Assembly: GCA_029432775.1 (NCBI GenBank)
Contig: JAROAZ010000040.1
Coordinates: forward strand, 1 to 36,658
From: Pontiellaceae bacterium B12227
Lineage (GTDB): Bacteria > Verrucomicrobiota > Kiritimatiellia > Kiritimatiellales > Pontiellaceae
DNA length: 36,658 bases
Direction of reading: 5' to 3'
Made by a program: the position numbers and the translations under genes. Below, in pieces: positions 25,574 through 32,988 of this stretch (position 1 is the first letter of the stretch; each line of letters begins with the position of its first letter). Below the pieces are notes generated by a model that was not told the origin of the DNA, searched no databases, and saw nothing but the letters and a program-made list of their open reading frames with translations.

Positions 25574-26407
25574 TCACCGATGCGCAACCTTAGCCCGATA
25601 TCGAAACCCCGGAGTCTTACGATCCCATAACTCCATTGCCCGTGATCCTCCGTACTTCAACACGAGCGGGTCATAGTACAAATGATCGCATAGCACCTCG
25701 GGCATCGAGTCCAATGATGCTTTTGGGTTGGCTCTGGGTTGTAGCTCTACTTCCTGCTCGTATGTTGTGTAGATCGGAACCATGATTGGTTGTACCTTGC
25801 TGGATTTCACAACTATGAGCAGCACACACGACACATTGAAAATCCCGGCTTCTTCATCGTATGACAAATGAGGTATTCTGATCCATTGCTCTACATGCTT
25901 GTTGATTGCTTTTGTGAAGCGTTTCGCTCTGGCTTCCAGATCCCCAAAGGTCATATTGATTTTCTCCATAGGTGCCGGTTCTGTCAGTGCCAACACGTGC
26001 AGTGAATTCCCTTCTTTCAGGTAGGACTTCAGATCCTTGATCGTCCTGTAGTGCTTGCGGTGATGGCATAACGGACATAGCGGGTGGTGACACGGATAAG
26101 CATTCTTTGAGTTGTAGACGAGTCCCTTGCAGGAAAATACTTTCTTCAGTCGTTCTCTGATCTCTATTGCCTGTTCTGTACCGAACTTCTCTTCGAGCTG
26201 CGTCACCATGGTTGCCCAGGTGGTGATGAAGAATTGGTTAAGGCGGTGCTCTAGACTCATGTACTCCATGTCGAATCCATCCCTATGGGTTTCGAGCCAG
26301 CCTACATCTGACATATCGAGTATCTTTTGGGTCTGTGGGTGATTGAGGGTTTTCTTCATTGCCTCGTAGACTGCTGCGTTGGTTTTATCCTTTCTGATTT
26401 TCTTCAT
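25574..26407 (-). CDS. Rep-like zinc-finger protein (rolling-circle Rep relative?)
   Basis: 277 residues, beginning inside the last 23 bases of the upstream gene, so probably coupled to it. A cysteine/histidine cluster at residues 93-116 (C93, C106-H-H, C111-x2-C114-H-H) is followed by 'SLHVLALTEPAPMEKINMTF' and a helix 'DLEARAKRFTKAINKHVEQW'. This order (C-x2-C finger, then a strand like FLTLT, then an amphipathic helix) resembles plasmid rolling-circle Rep proteins of the Rep_1 type. The region where the His-hydrophobic-His motif should be reads 'FNVSCVLLIVV', without the histidines, and no clear catalytic tyrosine motif is seen. It may therefore be a degenerate Rep or an unrelated DNA-binding protein. 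Confidence 0.55.
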   Translation of the reverse strand: MKKIRKDKTNAAVYEAMKKTLNHPQTQKILDMSDVGWLETHRDGFDMEYMSLEHRLNQFFITTWATMVTQLEEKFGTEQAIEIRERLKKVFSCKGLVYNSKNAYPCHHPLCPLCHHRKHYRTIKDLKSYLKEGNSLHVLALTEPAPMEKINMTFGDLEARAKRFTKAINKHVEQWIRIPHLSYDEEAGIFNVSCVLLIVVKSSKVQPIMVPIYTTYEQEVELQPRANPKASLDSMPEVLCDHLYYDPLVLKYGGSRAMELWDRKTPGFRYRAKVAHR

Positions 26408-27050
26408 GGTCTGCTTCTATGGTTTCGGGTTTGCCGGTGATGAGGTTGATGATCTCGTGTTTATCGCTGGGATCGTAGTGCGGTTTAGGTGGTATGGGTT
26501 TCGGGGGGAATACCGTGGGTGGCTTGGGGGGAATGGCTGGTTTGTTATCAAAGAATTCATAGAGTTCAGCCATGTCTTCCGGGCTGTATGGGGGTGTCTT
26601 TGTATCAAGTGTATCTGCTCCCACGGTAGAGGTCTGCATCGGGATGTTGGTTTCAAGGTTCGCTCTACGGTTGTCGAGTTGATCGCCATTACGGTGCCAC
26701 AGAAAGCCCCTGTGCTTGCAGATGAGGTTGTGAACATAGCTTGGGGTGGCTCCGAACTTACCGTCCTTGTTGCGGGTGTGCACGTAGGCCAGGGGCTGGT
26801 TGTTAAAGGCAGCTGAGATTCGGGCAATGAAGCGGCCTGCCAGATCTGTTTTGAGGGCTTCGTAGTCTGGCTTATCGATCTTTAAAATTTGATGGGGCAG
26901 GGACGGGGTAGAGATGTCTAGTTCGAGCCAGGTGTCATGCTCCTTCAGTATCTGCTCGTCGTGTTGTGTATAGATAGCGAGACGTTCTTGGATTTCATCC
27001 TTTCGTGGTCTACCGGGTTTACGTTGTACGGGTTTACGTGTCGTTGGCAT
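26385..27050 (-). CDS. AT-hook and HNH-like DNA-binding protein
   Basis: 221 residues with an excellent AAGGAGG ribosome site before the ATG at 27050. Residues 11-17 (KPGRPRK) form an AT-hook, which binds the minor groove of AT-rich DNA. Near residues 109-133 'FLWHRNGDQLDNRRANLE' matches the core of HNH_3-type endonucleases (H-x-x-G-D…DNRRxNL), though the first of the usual two histidines is tryptophan. The C-terminal 60 residues are proline-rich (PPKPPTVFPPKPIPPKP) and probably unstructured. Overlap with the Rep-like gene and the AT-rich tract right upstream suggest a role at a replication or transfer origin; that is inference. Confidence 0.6.
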   Translation of the reverse strand: MPTTRKPVQRKPGRPRKDEIQERLAIYTQHDEQILKEHDTWLELDISTPSLPHQILKIDKPDYEALKTDLAGRFIARISAAFNNQPLAYVHTRNKDGKFGATPSYVHNLICKHRGFLWHRNGDQLDNRRANLETNIPMQTSTVGADTLDTKTPPYSPEDMAELYEFFDNKPAIPPKPPTVFPPKPIPPKPHYDPSDKHEIINLITGKPETIEADHEENQKG

Positions 27051-27529
27051 TACAATCCTCCTTGATTTGTATGAGGGAATAGTTGGTTCCTCAGTATTGC
27101 TCCGCCTGTGGGCGTAGCTTACAGGTTGGGAGGGTGAAAAACAAGAATAAAATATTATTTGTTTAGAATTATATAATTATCCAGGGCATGTTGAGGTGTG
27201 GAATAAAAGCTATGTATGATATAGGTAAAAATATTTGCATAACGACATGCTGTAGAGGTGTTTGAGAAAATAAATAAACCTATATCGCACTTAGGTTCAG
27301 AAATGGCCTGCATGGTGGCTAAAATGAGGGCAGTAATGGGGCGTGCGGGAAATTTTACCTTTTGTAAGTGGTTCTGGGGTAAAGTGAAGCGGGTAAATGT
27401 TGATCTATCTTGCTTTGCATTCTCTCAAGGAGGGGCGAAAAAAGGCTTGTATGGGAAATTTATGCTTTTGTAAGTCATACAATGCCAATGGTTAGTGGTT
27501 AATTCCGAACCTAAGTGTCAATTAGTGCT
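27051..27529. other. AT-rich non-coding tract with direct and inverted repeats (origin candidate)
   Basis: Bases 27135-27250 are very AT-rich (AATAAAATATTATTTG, TAGAATTATATAATTATCC). CACTTAGGTTC (near 27288) recurs inverted as GAACCTAAGTG (near 27507). GGGAAATTT followed by TTTTGTAAGT occurs twice (near 27349 and 27450). A GTG-started frame at 27258-27473 exists but has no ribosome site and unusual content, so I leave it uncalled. AT-richness beside a Rep-like gene suits an origin, without proof. Confidence 0.35.
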
Positions 27530-27829
27530 TATATACCTAAGGGTATATAGAGATCCTCGCTAAGGCTCGAATCTCTTCTTAGATTAGGGAGATAAGATTA
27601 GAAATTAAGAAAACCGAAGTAAGTCGGCTCAAGGACGCCTTCCCAGAAAGGGCACCGCTCGCTCACTCACTGCGTTCGTTCACTCACATCGCTCCCCTTC
27701 GTTCGGGGGACGGTGCCCCCGAACTCCGGTTCACTAATTACGGCGGCTGCGCCGCCTAGGCCCTTGGCTGGGGGACAGGCGTCCTCTCCCCGCTGGAAGG
27801 CACGACCTCCCGGTCGTACCCTCTGGGAA
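27530..27829. ncRNA. Dense hairpin region, candidate structured RNA or single-strand origin
   Basis: Many exact stems lie in 300 bases: TATATACC/GGTATATA (27530-27549), GGGCACCG (27650-27657) with CGGTGCCC (27711-27718), TCCCC/GGGGA (27693-27710), GGCGGC/GCCGCC (27742-27756) and ACGACC/GGTCGT (27802-27817). Two long-range pairs cross each other: AGGACGCCT (27632-27640) with AGGCGTCCT (27777-27785), and TTCCCAGA (27640-27647) with TCTGGGAA (27822-27829), so they form a pseudoknot or two alternative folds. The strand, and whether RNA or single-stranded DNA is the active form, cannot be told. Confidence 0.45.
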
Positions 27830-28035
27830 AACCAATCTCTCTTTTCGGTAGAATAATTGAACCCTCATTGGATCTACGCTGTTCATGTTTGGATGCTGCT
27901 TTGGTATCTACTCAAATGGGCGCTTTGCGCCGGAGGTTTGTGGCGTATAAAAGTTTAGTTGCTCTACCTGAAACATGCCTTGATGTGCTGAAAATCCACT
28001 CTGATCTAGAATTGTAAAGCTCCAGCAAGGCTGAT

Positions 28036-28179
28036 ATGCTCTATTTAAGCCGTAGAGCCATCGTGGGCCAACAAATATACCTCAGACATGTCACGATTAG
28101 GGCCGAAGGCCCGGGTGGCTCAGAGGTGCCTTTTTGCAGCGATAAAGCCATGCTTTTGCTGGGACACAAAACGGTATAA
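28036..28179 (+). pseudogene. Possible tail fragment of a tyrosine recombinase
   Basis: A 47-residue open frame contains 'IYLRHVTIRAEG' and ends 'DKAMLLLGHKTV'. These echo the LRH…LLGHK(T/S)V boxes of tyrosine recombinases, but the gap between them is non-standard and there is no upstream catalytic part. Weak evidence. Confidence 0.2.
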
Positions 28180-28274
28180 GTTCCCGGGGTAGAGGATGAT
28201 AGGGTGTTTGTTTGGTCTAGAGAGGGAATTGGTTGTGGTGCTTTGGGTCTAGTGGGCCTACCTGATCCATCCTG

Positions 28275-28390
28275 ATGATCCCCTGGGATTCCTGTGCATC
28301 TCCGATGCTTGTGAATCTCTAGCGATGCCATTTGTGGTCTTCGGCCGGAACCAATCTTCGATTGCGTCTGCATCAGCTTGTGGATCGACT
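28275..28390. repeat. Island repeat, copy 1 (long type)
   Basis: GATTC-CTGT-GCATC-TCC-GATGC-TTGT-GAATC (28287-28317) forms a perfectly nested double stem with symmetrical internal loops. It is followed by about 70 bases (GTGGTCTTCGGCCGGAACC … TTCGATTGCG) shared with copy 3, and ends in GGATCGACT like the other copies. Confidence 0.6.
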
Positions 28391-28486
28391 TAGACTAAAG
28401 AAGGGGAGTTCATGCTTGGGGGCTAGATCTACGAAGTAAACAGCAAGCTTTCATAAGATAAAAACCACCCGGCCGAAGGGCGGGGG

Positions 28487-28529
28487 AATACTACTGTAAG
28501 TAGTATTATATAGGGTTAGGTACCTAACC
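28487..28529. repeat. Two adjacent perfect inverted repeats
   Basis: AATACTAC-TGTAA-GTAGTATT (28487-28507) is followed six bases later by the 16-bp palindrome GGTTAGGT-ACCTAACC (28514-28529). The second contains GTTAGGT and ACCTAAC back to back, which match the integron core consensuses GTTRRRY and RYYYAAC. Confidence 0.55.
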
Positions 28530-28632
28530 TGTAAATTCGAGATTAGTGTGTTATCTACCAGAGGGTTATGCGGAAGTTGGCTTTCGAAAATAGCTGGTTT
28601 ATGGTGTGTTGGAGACGCTTTGTGTCTAGGTT

Positions 28633-28649
28633 TTGGAACAGCGTTCTAG
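28633..28649. repeat. TTGGAAC-AGC-GTTCTAG, imperfect island palindrome
   Basis: A decayed copy of TTGGAAC-RGY-GTTCCAA with changes in the right arm. Otherwise the 28,180-28,969 stretch holds only the repeats listed here and the ribosome site of the cytochrome gene; no gene is supported in it. Confidence 0.45.
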
Positions 28650-28721
28650 GGTTTATAAGGCTATTGGATTTGCTGTAAGTAGGGGTTTCTGCCTGGCGAG
28701 ATTGCTTGGGGGTTGGTTCTA

Positions 28722-28782
28722 TGCCGATCCGCATGGGATTCTTCGAATCACAATGATGCTTCGCATCGCCAGGGGATCGCCT
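28722..28782. repeat. Island repeat, copy 2 (short type)
   Basis: GCCGATCC precedes two hairpins in a row, GATTC-TTC-GAATC (28737-28749) and GATGC-TTC-GCATC (28755-28767), then GGGGATCGCCT. Copy 4 at 34195-34254 is nearly identical, with TTA replacing TTC in the second loop. Confidence 0.65.
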
Positions 28783-28969
28783 AGTAAGCAACTCATCCTC
28801 GACACCATCTCCCTGAGCTGCACTACTTCGTCGTGGCCTACTAAAACCCGATTCAATGATGATAAAATTGATCAAAAAAAACACGTACAATATTGTATGT
28901 ATTTATATTGCTCGCACTGAAACCCGGCGTATATATCGTAGATGTCGAGAGATCGCATGGAGGTGCAGA

Positions 28970-30844
28970 ATGAAATACATCAATAGACCCAATCAGTTGA
29001 TCCGTAGCCCTTTCTTATTTTCGATGATTGTTCTTTGCCGATCCTCAATGGCGGATGGAGAGCCTTTGGCGAGTTACCAGATGGACGACTTCGCCGGGTC
29101 AGCAAATTGCGCCTTGTGCCACAGTTCCCTGACTGACGAAGGGGGTAACGACGTATCAATTGACGCCCACTGGCGCTCAACGATGATGGCCAACAGCGCA
29201 AAAGACCCGTTATGGCAGGCGAAGGTGAGTTCCGAGGTTCAGAGAAACCCTGCCCTGAAAACTGTCATCGAAAAGAAGTGCGCCACCTGTCACACACCGA
29301 TTGCCCGTACGCAGGCAATCGCCCATAACGAACCGGTCGGGCTTTTCGACGATGGCTTCTTAAACAACACGAATACCTACCACGTATCTGCCATGGACGG
29401 TATTTCATGCACCCTGTGCCATCAGATTACACCCGACGGACTCGGCACGAATGTATCCTTTAGCGGGGGATATGTAATCGATACGAACACCGTCTCCCCA
29501 AACCGGCTGATCCATGGCCCATTCCCCAATCCGTTTGAAAACCAGATGCGGAACAATGTTGGGTTCACACCGGTACACGGAGAGCAGACCCTTTCCTCCG
29601 CCCTATGCGGCACATGCCACAACCTGTATACGCCCTACGTGGATGCCGCCGGTGTCGTACAGGGTGAGTTTCCGGAACAAATGGTATACGGCGAATGGGA
29701 GCACAGCGGCTATAACGGCGGGACGGAAAATAAGTCATGCCAGGATTGCCATATGCCGGTTGCCGATGGGGGTGTTGTTCTGGCAAACCGTGGAGTAGGG
29801 TTAAGCCAGCCGGCCCGCAGCCCTTTCGGCCAGCATCATTTTGTCGGGGCGAACGTTTTCATGCTGGATATACTGTCCAGCAACCTAGTTGATCTTGCTG
29901 TCTCAGCTTCAAGCGCACAATTGGCGGATACCCGGCAGCGCACGACTGACCAGCTCCAGTTGCAGGCTGCGGAGCTTGAGGTAACCGCCCTGAGAGTCGG
30001 AACCGGCACCATTGAGGTCGGGCTTCATGTAAAGAACCTGGCAGGGCATAAACTTCCCTCGGGCTTTCCTTCCCGCCGTTCATGGCTTCATGTGACCATT
30101 GCCGACCATGCCGGCGCCGTCTTTTTCGAATCAGGGAAGCCGCTGCCCGATGGTCGGATAGAGGGGAACGATGCAGATATCGATATCACATCCTGTGAGC
30201 CGCATTACCGTGTAATCACGCAGACGAACCAGGTTCAAATCTATGAGTCGGTCATGGAGGACACGGACAGCAACATCACGTATACGCTTCTGCGAGGTGC
30301 CGCCTACCGCAAGGACAACCGGCTTCTTCCGAACGGGTTTGATCCCGTTTCAGCCCATCCTGATATTGCCGTTGTCGGAGAGGCATCATCGGATTCGGAT
30401 TTCATTGGAGGCGGGGACCTCATCACCTACAAAGTGAACACAGAAAGTCACCTGGGGCCATATGATGTATCGGTTGAACTTCTTTACCAGCCCGCATCGT
30501 GGGCCTTTGTACAGGACCTGGCAGCGGACAGCAGCGATGAGATCGGCCGTTTTACCGGTTACTATTCGGGGGCCGACCATACTCCGGCGATGCTTGTAAC
30601 CAACTCCGCCACCATTGATCCCTCAAAAGTTCACTTGCTGAGTCTTCCTCAGAAGCAGACCAATCCGGGAATGCAGCTTCTTGTTGAAGGTCCTACAGGA
30701 GGTGTCGTTTCGGTAAACTGGTCATCCAACCTGCAGCACTGGACTCAGCTCACAACCATAGAGCAAACCAACTCGGCAGTCTCCGTCTATGATGCGGGGT
30801 CAAGCAACATGCCAACACGGTTTTACCGCCTTGGCCAGCCATAA
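28970..30844 (+). CDS. Secreted pentahaem cytochrome c-family protein
   Basis: 624 residues from the ATG at 28970, chosen for its GGAGGTG ribosome site and signal peptide (hydrophobic core FLFSMIVL, residues 15-22). Five haem-attachment motifs lie in the first 265 residues: CALCH 47-51, CATCH 104-108, CTLCH 147-151, CGTCH 213-217 and CQDCH 257-261. Residues from about 310 form beta-sandwich domains ('LQAAELEVTALRVGTGTIEV', 'AGHKLPSGFPSRRSW'). The end 'NWSSNLQHWTQL … NMPTRFYRLGQP' is the tail module frequent in secreted Verrucomicrobia-type proteins. It probably transfers electrons outside the cytoplasm; no partner oxidase or cytochrome-maturation gene is nearby. Repeat copies 2 and 3 flank it, suggesting it moved as cargo. 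Confidence 0.88.
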   Translation: MKYINRPNQLIRSPFLFSMIVLCRSSMADGEPLASYQMDDFAGSANCALCHSSLTDEGGNDVSIDAHWRSTMMANSAKDPLWQAKVSSEVQRNPALKTVIEKKCATCHTPIARTQAIAHNEPVGLFDDGFLNNTNTYHVSAMDGISCTLCHQITPDGLGTNVSFSGGYVIDTNTVSPNRLIHGPFPNPFENQMRNNVGFTPVHGEQTLSSALCGTCHNLYTPYVDAAGVVQGEFPEQMVYGEWEHSGYNGGTENKSCQDCHMPVADGGVVLANRGVGLSQPARSPFGQHHFVGANVFMLDILSSNLVDLAVSASSAQLADTRQRTTDQLQLQAAELEVTALRVGTGTIEVGLHVKNLAGHKLPSGFPSRRSWLHVTIADHAGAVFFESGKPLPDGRIEGNDADIDITSCEPHYRVITQTNQVQIYESVMEDTDSNITYTLLRGAAYRKDNRLLPNGFDPVSAHPDIAVVGEASSDSDFIGGGDLITYKVNTESHLGPYDVSVELLYQPASWAFVQDLAADSSDEIGRFTGYYSGADHTPAMLVTNSATIDPSKVHLLSLPQKQTNPGMQLLVEGPTGGVVSVNWSSNLQHWTQLTTIEQTNSAVSVYDAGSSNMPTRFYRLGQP

Positions 30845-30939
30845 AGACTGGTTGGGCAATGCAGGATTCTGAATACATTGTACAGATGGGGTGTTACGAG
30901 GCTTGAGTTGTCTGGTCGTGGGGCGTTGGAAGAGAGTAG

Positions 30940-31092
30940 TGATCCCCATGCGATTCCTCTACTGACCTTTGGTTTCTCCGGAACATGCGGTCTTTGTACA
31001 TCTTCGATGCCTCTGAATCGCTAGTGATGCCCCTCGTGGTCTTCGACCGGTACCAATCTTCGATTGCGACGGCATCGGGAGGGGGATCGCCT
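30940..31092. repeat. Island repeat, copy 3 (long type)
   Basis: Starts GATCCCCATGCGATTC and contains GATGC-CTCT-GAATC (31006-31019), then the 70-base block shared with copy 1 (GTGGTCTTCGACCGGTACC … TTCGATTGCG) and the end GGGGATCGCCT. On the minus strand copies 1 and 3 translate to similar peptides (AIEDW(F/Y)R(P/S)KTT(N/R)GI), so an old coding origin is possible. The remainder of 30,845-31,363 shows nothing else recognisable. Confidence 0.6.
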
Positions 31093-31363
31093 TGAGCTAT
31101 CCGCTGTGCCCGCATTCCCTCCATCAGGATACTCTGTGGTCAACGAAGTTCCCCGTAGACGGCTCATTACTTGATCCCAAACCCGGATCGATTGTGGGGC
31201 ATCCTCGCAGTTCTCAAGGTCATATTTTTGATTGACTATATCGTTGAATCTTATTGTCACTTATCTGTTGTGTAGATACGATTCAAGAGTCGGTTGTGTG
31301 TATGCAGTTAGTTGTGGCTCAGATATAGACTAAGAGTTTCTATAAATGACTAGGGAGAGAATG

Positions 31364-31990
31364 ATGAAATTACGATTGGCAGGTATGTTTGTTGCTCTTG
31401 CGGCCAACTTTTTGTTTGCAGAACCTGGAGGGAGCTATGTTCTGACAGGAAAGGAGAGCGGGGTTGAAGAAATTGTTAAGGTAGACATGGCTCAGTATCC
31501 AGATTTATATCAAGGAGAGTCAATTAATATCTACCTAGGTAAATTCAAAGCAAAGAATGATATTGGACGTAAAAAGTATAAAGCAGGAGATCAGTTATAT
31601 TTCCCACATACGAAGACATCTAAGAAACTCAGTGATGATCTAGAAAAATTTGTAGGCGAATGGTGCAACGAGGATTTTTCGACAAGAGGTATAACTAGAG
31701 TACACATTGATAAATATAGTAATGTGTTCAAAGTTCGAATGTGGGGAAGGTGTCATCCAAAGGAATGCGATTGGGGCGAAGAGATAGCGATTTTTTCTGA
31801 TGAAGGCAGTAGCTCGCTGTCGGTAACCTGGGAAAAGTCATTCTGCGTTAGAGAGCAAAAAATAGTTATCCTGGAAGATGGTGATTTGGAGATCACATCG
31901 GCAACACACTATGTGGATAAAAGTGGACGAAAGGATCGAACCAGTACCGACCGATTCGAGAAGGGATTAAAGCATGATTGGAGTGATTAA
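31364..31990 (+). CDS. Secreted protein with WGxCHPxxCDWG-type domain
   Basis: 208 residues from the ATG at 31364 (31361 also in frame); GGGAG stands six bases upstream of the chosen one. Signal peptide MKLRLAGMFVALAANFLFA. The second half has 'FVGEWCNEDFSTRGITRVHI' and 'MWGRCHPKECDWGEEI', a recognisable small beta-barrel module (FxGxW…TRGITR…WGxCHPxDCDWG) found in secreted bacterial and some fungal proteins of unknown function. Four cysteines in this area could pair. It is followed at once by a terminator-like hairpin, so it is probably monocistronic. Confidence 0.75.
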   Translation: MKLRLAGMFVALAANFLFAEPGGSYVLTGKESGVEEIVKVDMAQYPDLYQGESINIYLGKFKAKNDIGRKKYKAGDQLYFPHTKTSKKLSDDLEKFVGEWCNEDFSTRGITRVHIDKYSNVFKVRMWGRCHPKECDWGEEIAIFSDEGSSSLSVTWEKSFCVREQKIVILEDGDLEITSATHYVDKSGRKDRTSTDRFEKGLKHDWSD

Positions 31991-32009
31991 AAAGAGGTCT
32001 TCCCTCTTT
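31991..32009 (+). terminator. Terminator-like hairpin
   Basis: AAAGAGG-TCTTC-CCTCTTT begins right after the TAA of the preceding gene; the seven-pair stem ends in TTT. It has only a short U-run, so efficiency is uncertain. Confidence 0.5.
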
Positions 32010-32095
32010 ATTCCCCCAATCCCAGAGTAAATAGCCAACACAAGGGCAGTCCACAACGGCAGCCCTTTCTTGTGCCTCCTTCGGGGCTTCTCGTT

Positions 32096-32112
32096 TTGGA
32101 ACGGCGTTCCAA
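32096..32112. repeat. TTGGAAC-GGC-GTTCCAA palindrome, second identical copy
   Basis: Identical to 25405-25421. It sits in the 488-base non-coding stretch 31,991-32,478, whose right part (32,230-32,295) is very AT-rich and may hold the promoter of the lipoprotein gene; a short cysteine-rich frame at 32,294-32,476 lacks support. Confidence 0.65.
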
Positions 32113-32478
32113 GGTTGCTTCGCCTTTATCAACCATTTCCAGAGTATGAGTAAAGAGGAATATGTCTATAAGGGTGATGTCGAATCGGTGCTTGTGTAAT
32201 AACAATGGGGCTTCATGAGGTACCCTTTTGCCTCTAGAAAATATTATTAAATACCAAATGATAAAACATTATCAAAATAAGAATATTTAACTTGTGGTGC
32301 TTGACGCAGTTCTTAAGAAGTGCACTATCTGTCGAAGATGGTGGAGTGTAAGCCTTTCATGGGGCGGAAGGGACAGACTGGGTGGAATATTGGTATTGTA
32401 TGGATGCGGTGAAGGGTGTGCCTGCAAGACAAAGCAAACGATTCTACAATGTGGATGTGTGGCTAAAGGAGAGTAGTA

Positions 32479-32949
32479 ATGAGATTAATATATGGTTTCT
32501 TAGTGGTGTTCTTGCTGATTGCGGGATGTGAAACGAATAGAAGTACACGTAATGATGACTCTAAACCCAAGCCTTCTGAAAGTGCAGCTATGCCAGGCAG
32601 GTGCATCATAACAAACGTCAAGTGTACTCCATCATCACCTGCCAAGCTTAAATTTGGTGACGCAATTCTGATAACTTATGATTATGAAGTCGAAGGCGAT
32701 GAAGGCGTACGCATTACGCCAATACCGTACCTGAACGGCAAGGGCAGAACAGACTGCGATGGTATCTCGTATGTCATGCGGGGCAAGGGAAGCAGTAAGG
32801 TATATTTTACTATAAGGGATACATCCCAGGGAAAGGCCGAAGTGGATGAGTTTCGGTTGGTGCTGAAGTCTGCCGAAACGAAGGAGCCCGTGGATAAAAT
32901 TTCCTATAAGGTAGACTACAGGTTCTCCGGAAATGATGACTCTAAATGA
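32479..32949 (+). CDS. Small lipoprotein of unknown function
   Basis: 156 residues with AAAGGAGAG upstream of the ATG. The N-terminus 'MRLIYGFLVVFLLIAGCETN' is a lipoprotein signal with lipobox LIAGC (Cys17), so the mature protein should be membrane-anchored. After a linker rich in Ser/Lys/Pro the remaining ~110 residues look like one immunoglobulin-like beta domain ('LKFGDAILITYDYEVEGDEG', 'VDKISYKVDYRF'). No family recognised. The next gene starts 39 bases later on the same strand. Confidence 0.75.
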   Translation: MRLIYGFLVVFLLIAGCETNRSTRNDDSKPKPSESAAMPGRCIITNVKCTPSSPAKLKFGDAILITYDYEVEGDEGVRITPIPYLNGKGRTDCDGISYVMRGKGSSKVYFTIRDTSQGKAEVDEFRLVLKSAETKEPVDKISYKVDYRFSGNDDSK

Positions 32950-32988
32950 AACGAAGCTGTAGGCTGATTTTAATAGTGGAGAAAATAG

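Noticed and set aside
27258..27473. 71-codon frame with a GTG start in the AT-rich tract
   Set aside because: There is no ribosome site, the composition follows direct repeats in the DNA, and no domain is visible.
27551..27580. CGAATCTCTTCTT as the right attachment site matching the tRNA-Ser end
   Set aside because: Only a short, interrupted match to CGAATCCCTCTCTC exists; this is not better than chance for a sequence of this kind.
27640..27720. CRISPR-like repeats (GCTCACTCACTGCGTTCGTTCACTCAC area)
   Set aside because: The repeated words are short, adjacent and self-complementary, without evenly spaced unique spacers; no cas gene is near.
28041..28373. 110-codon minus-strand frame
   Set aside because: Most of it is island repeat copy 1 read through; the part shared with copy 3 is described as a repeat and not as a gene.
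32294..32476. Cysteine-rich 60-codon frame upstream of the lipoprotein gene
   Set aside because: It has no plausible ribosome site and starts with GTG in an AT-rich probable promoter region.
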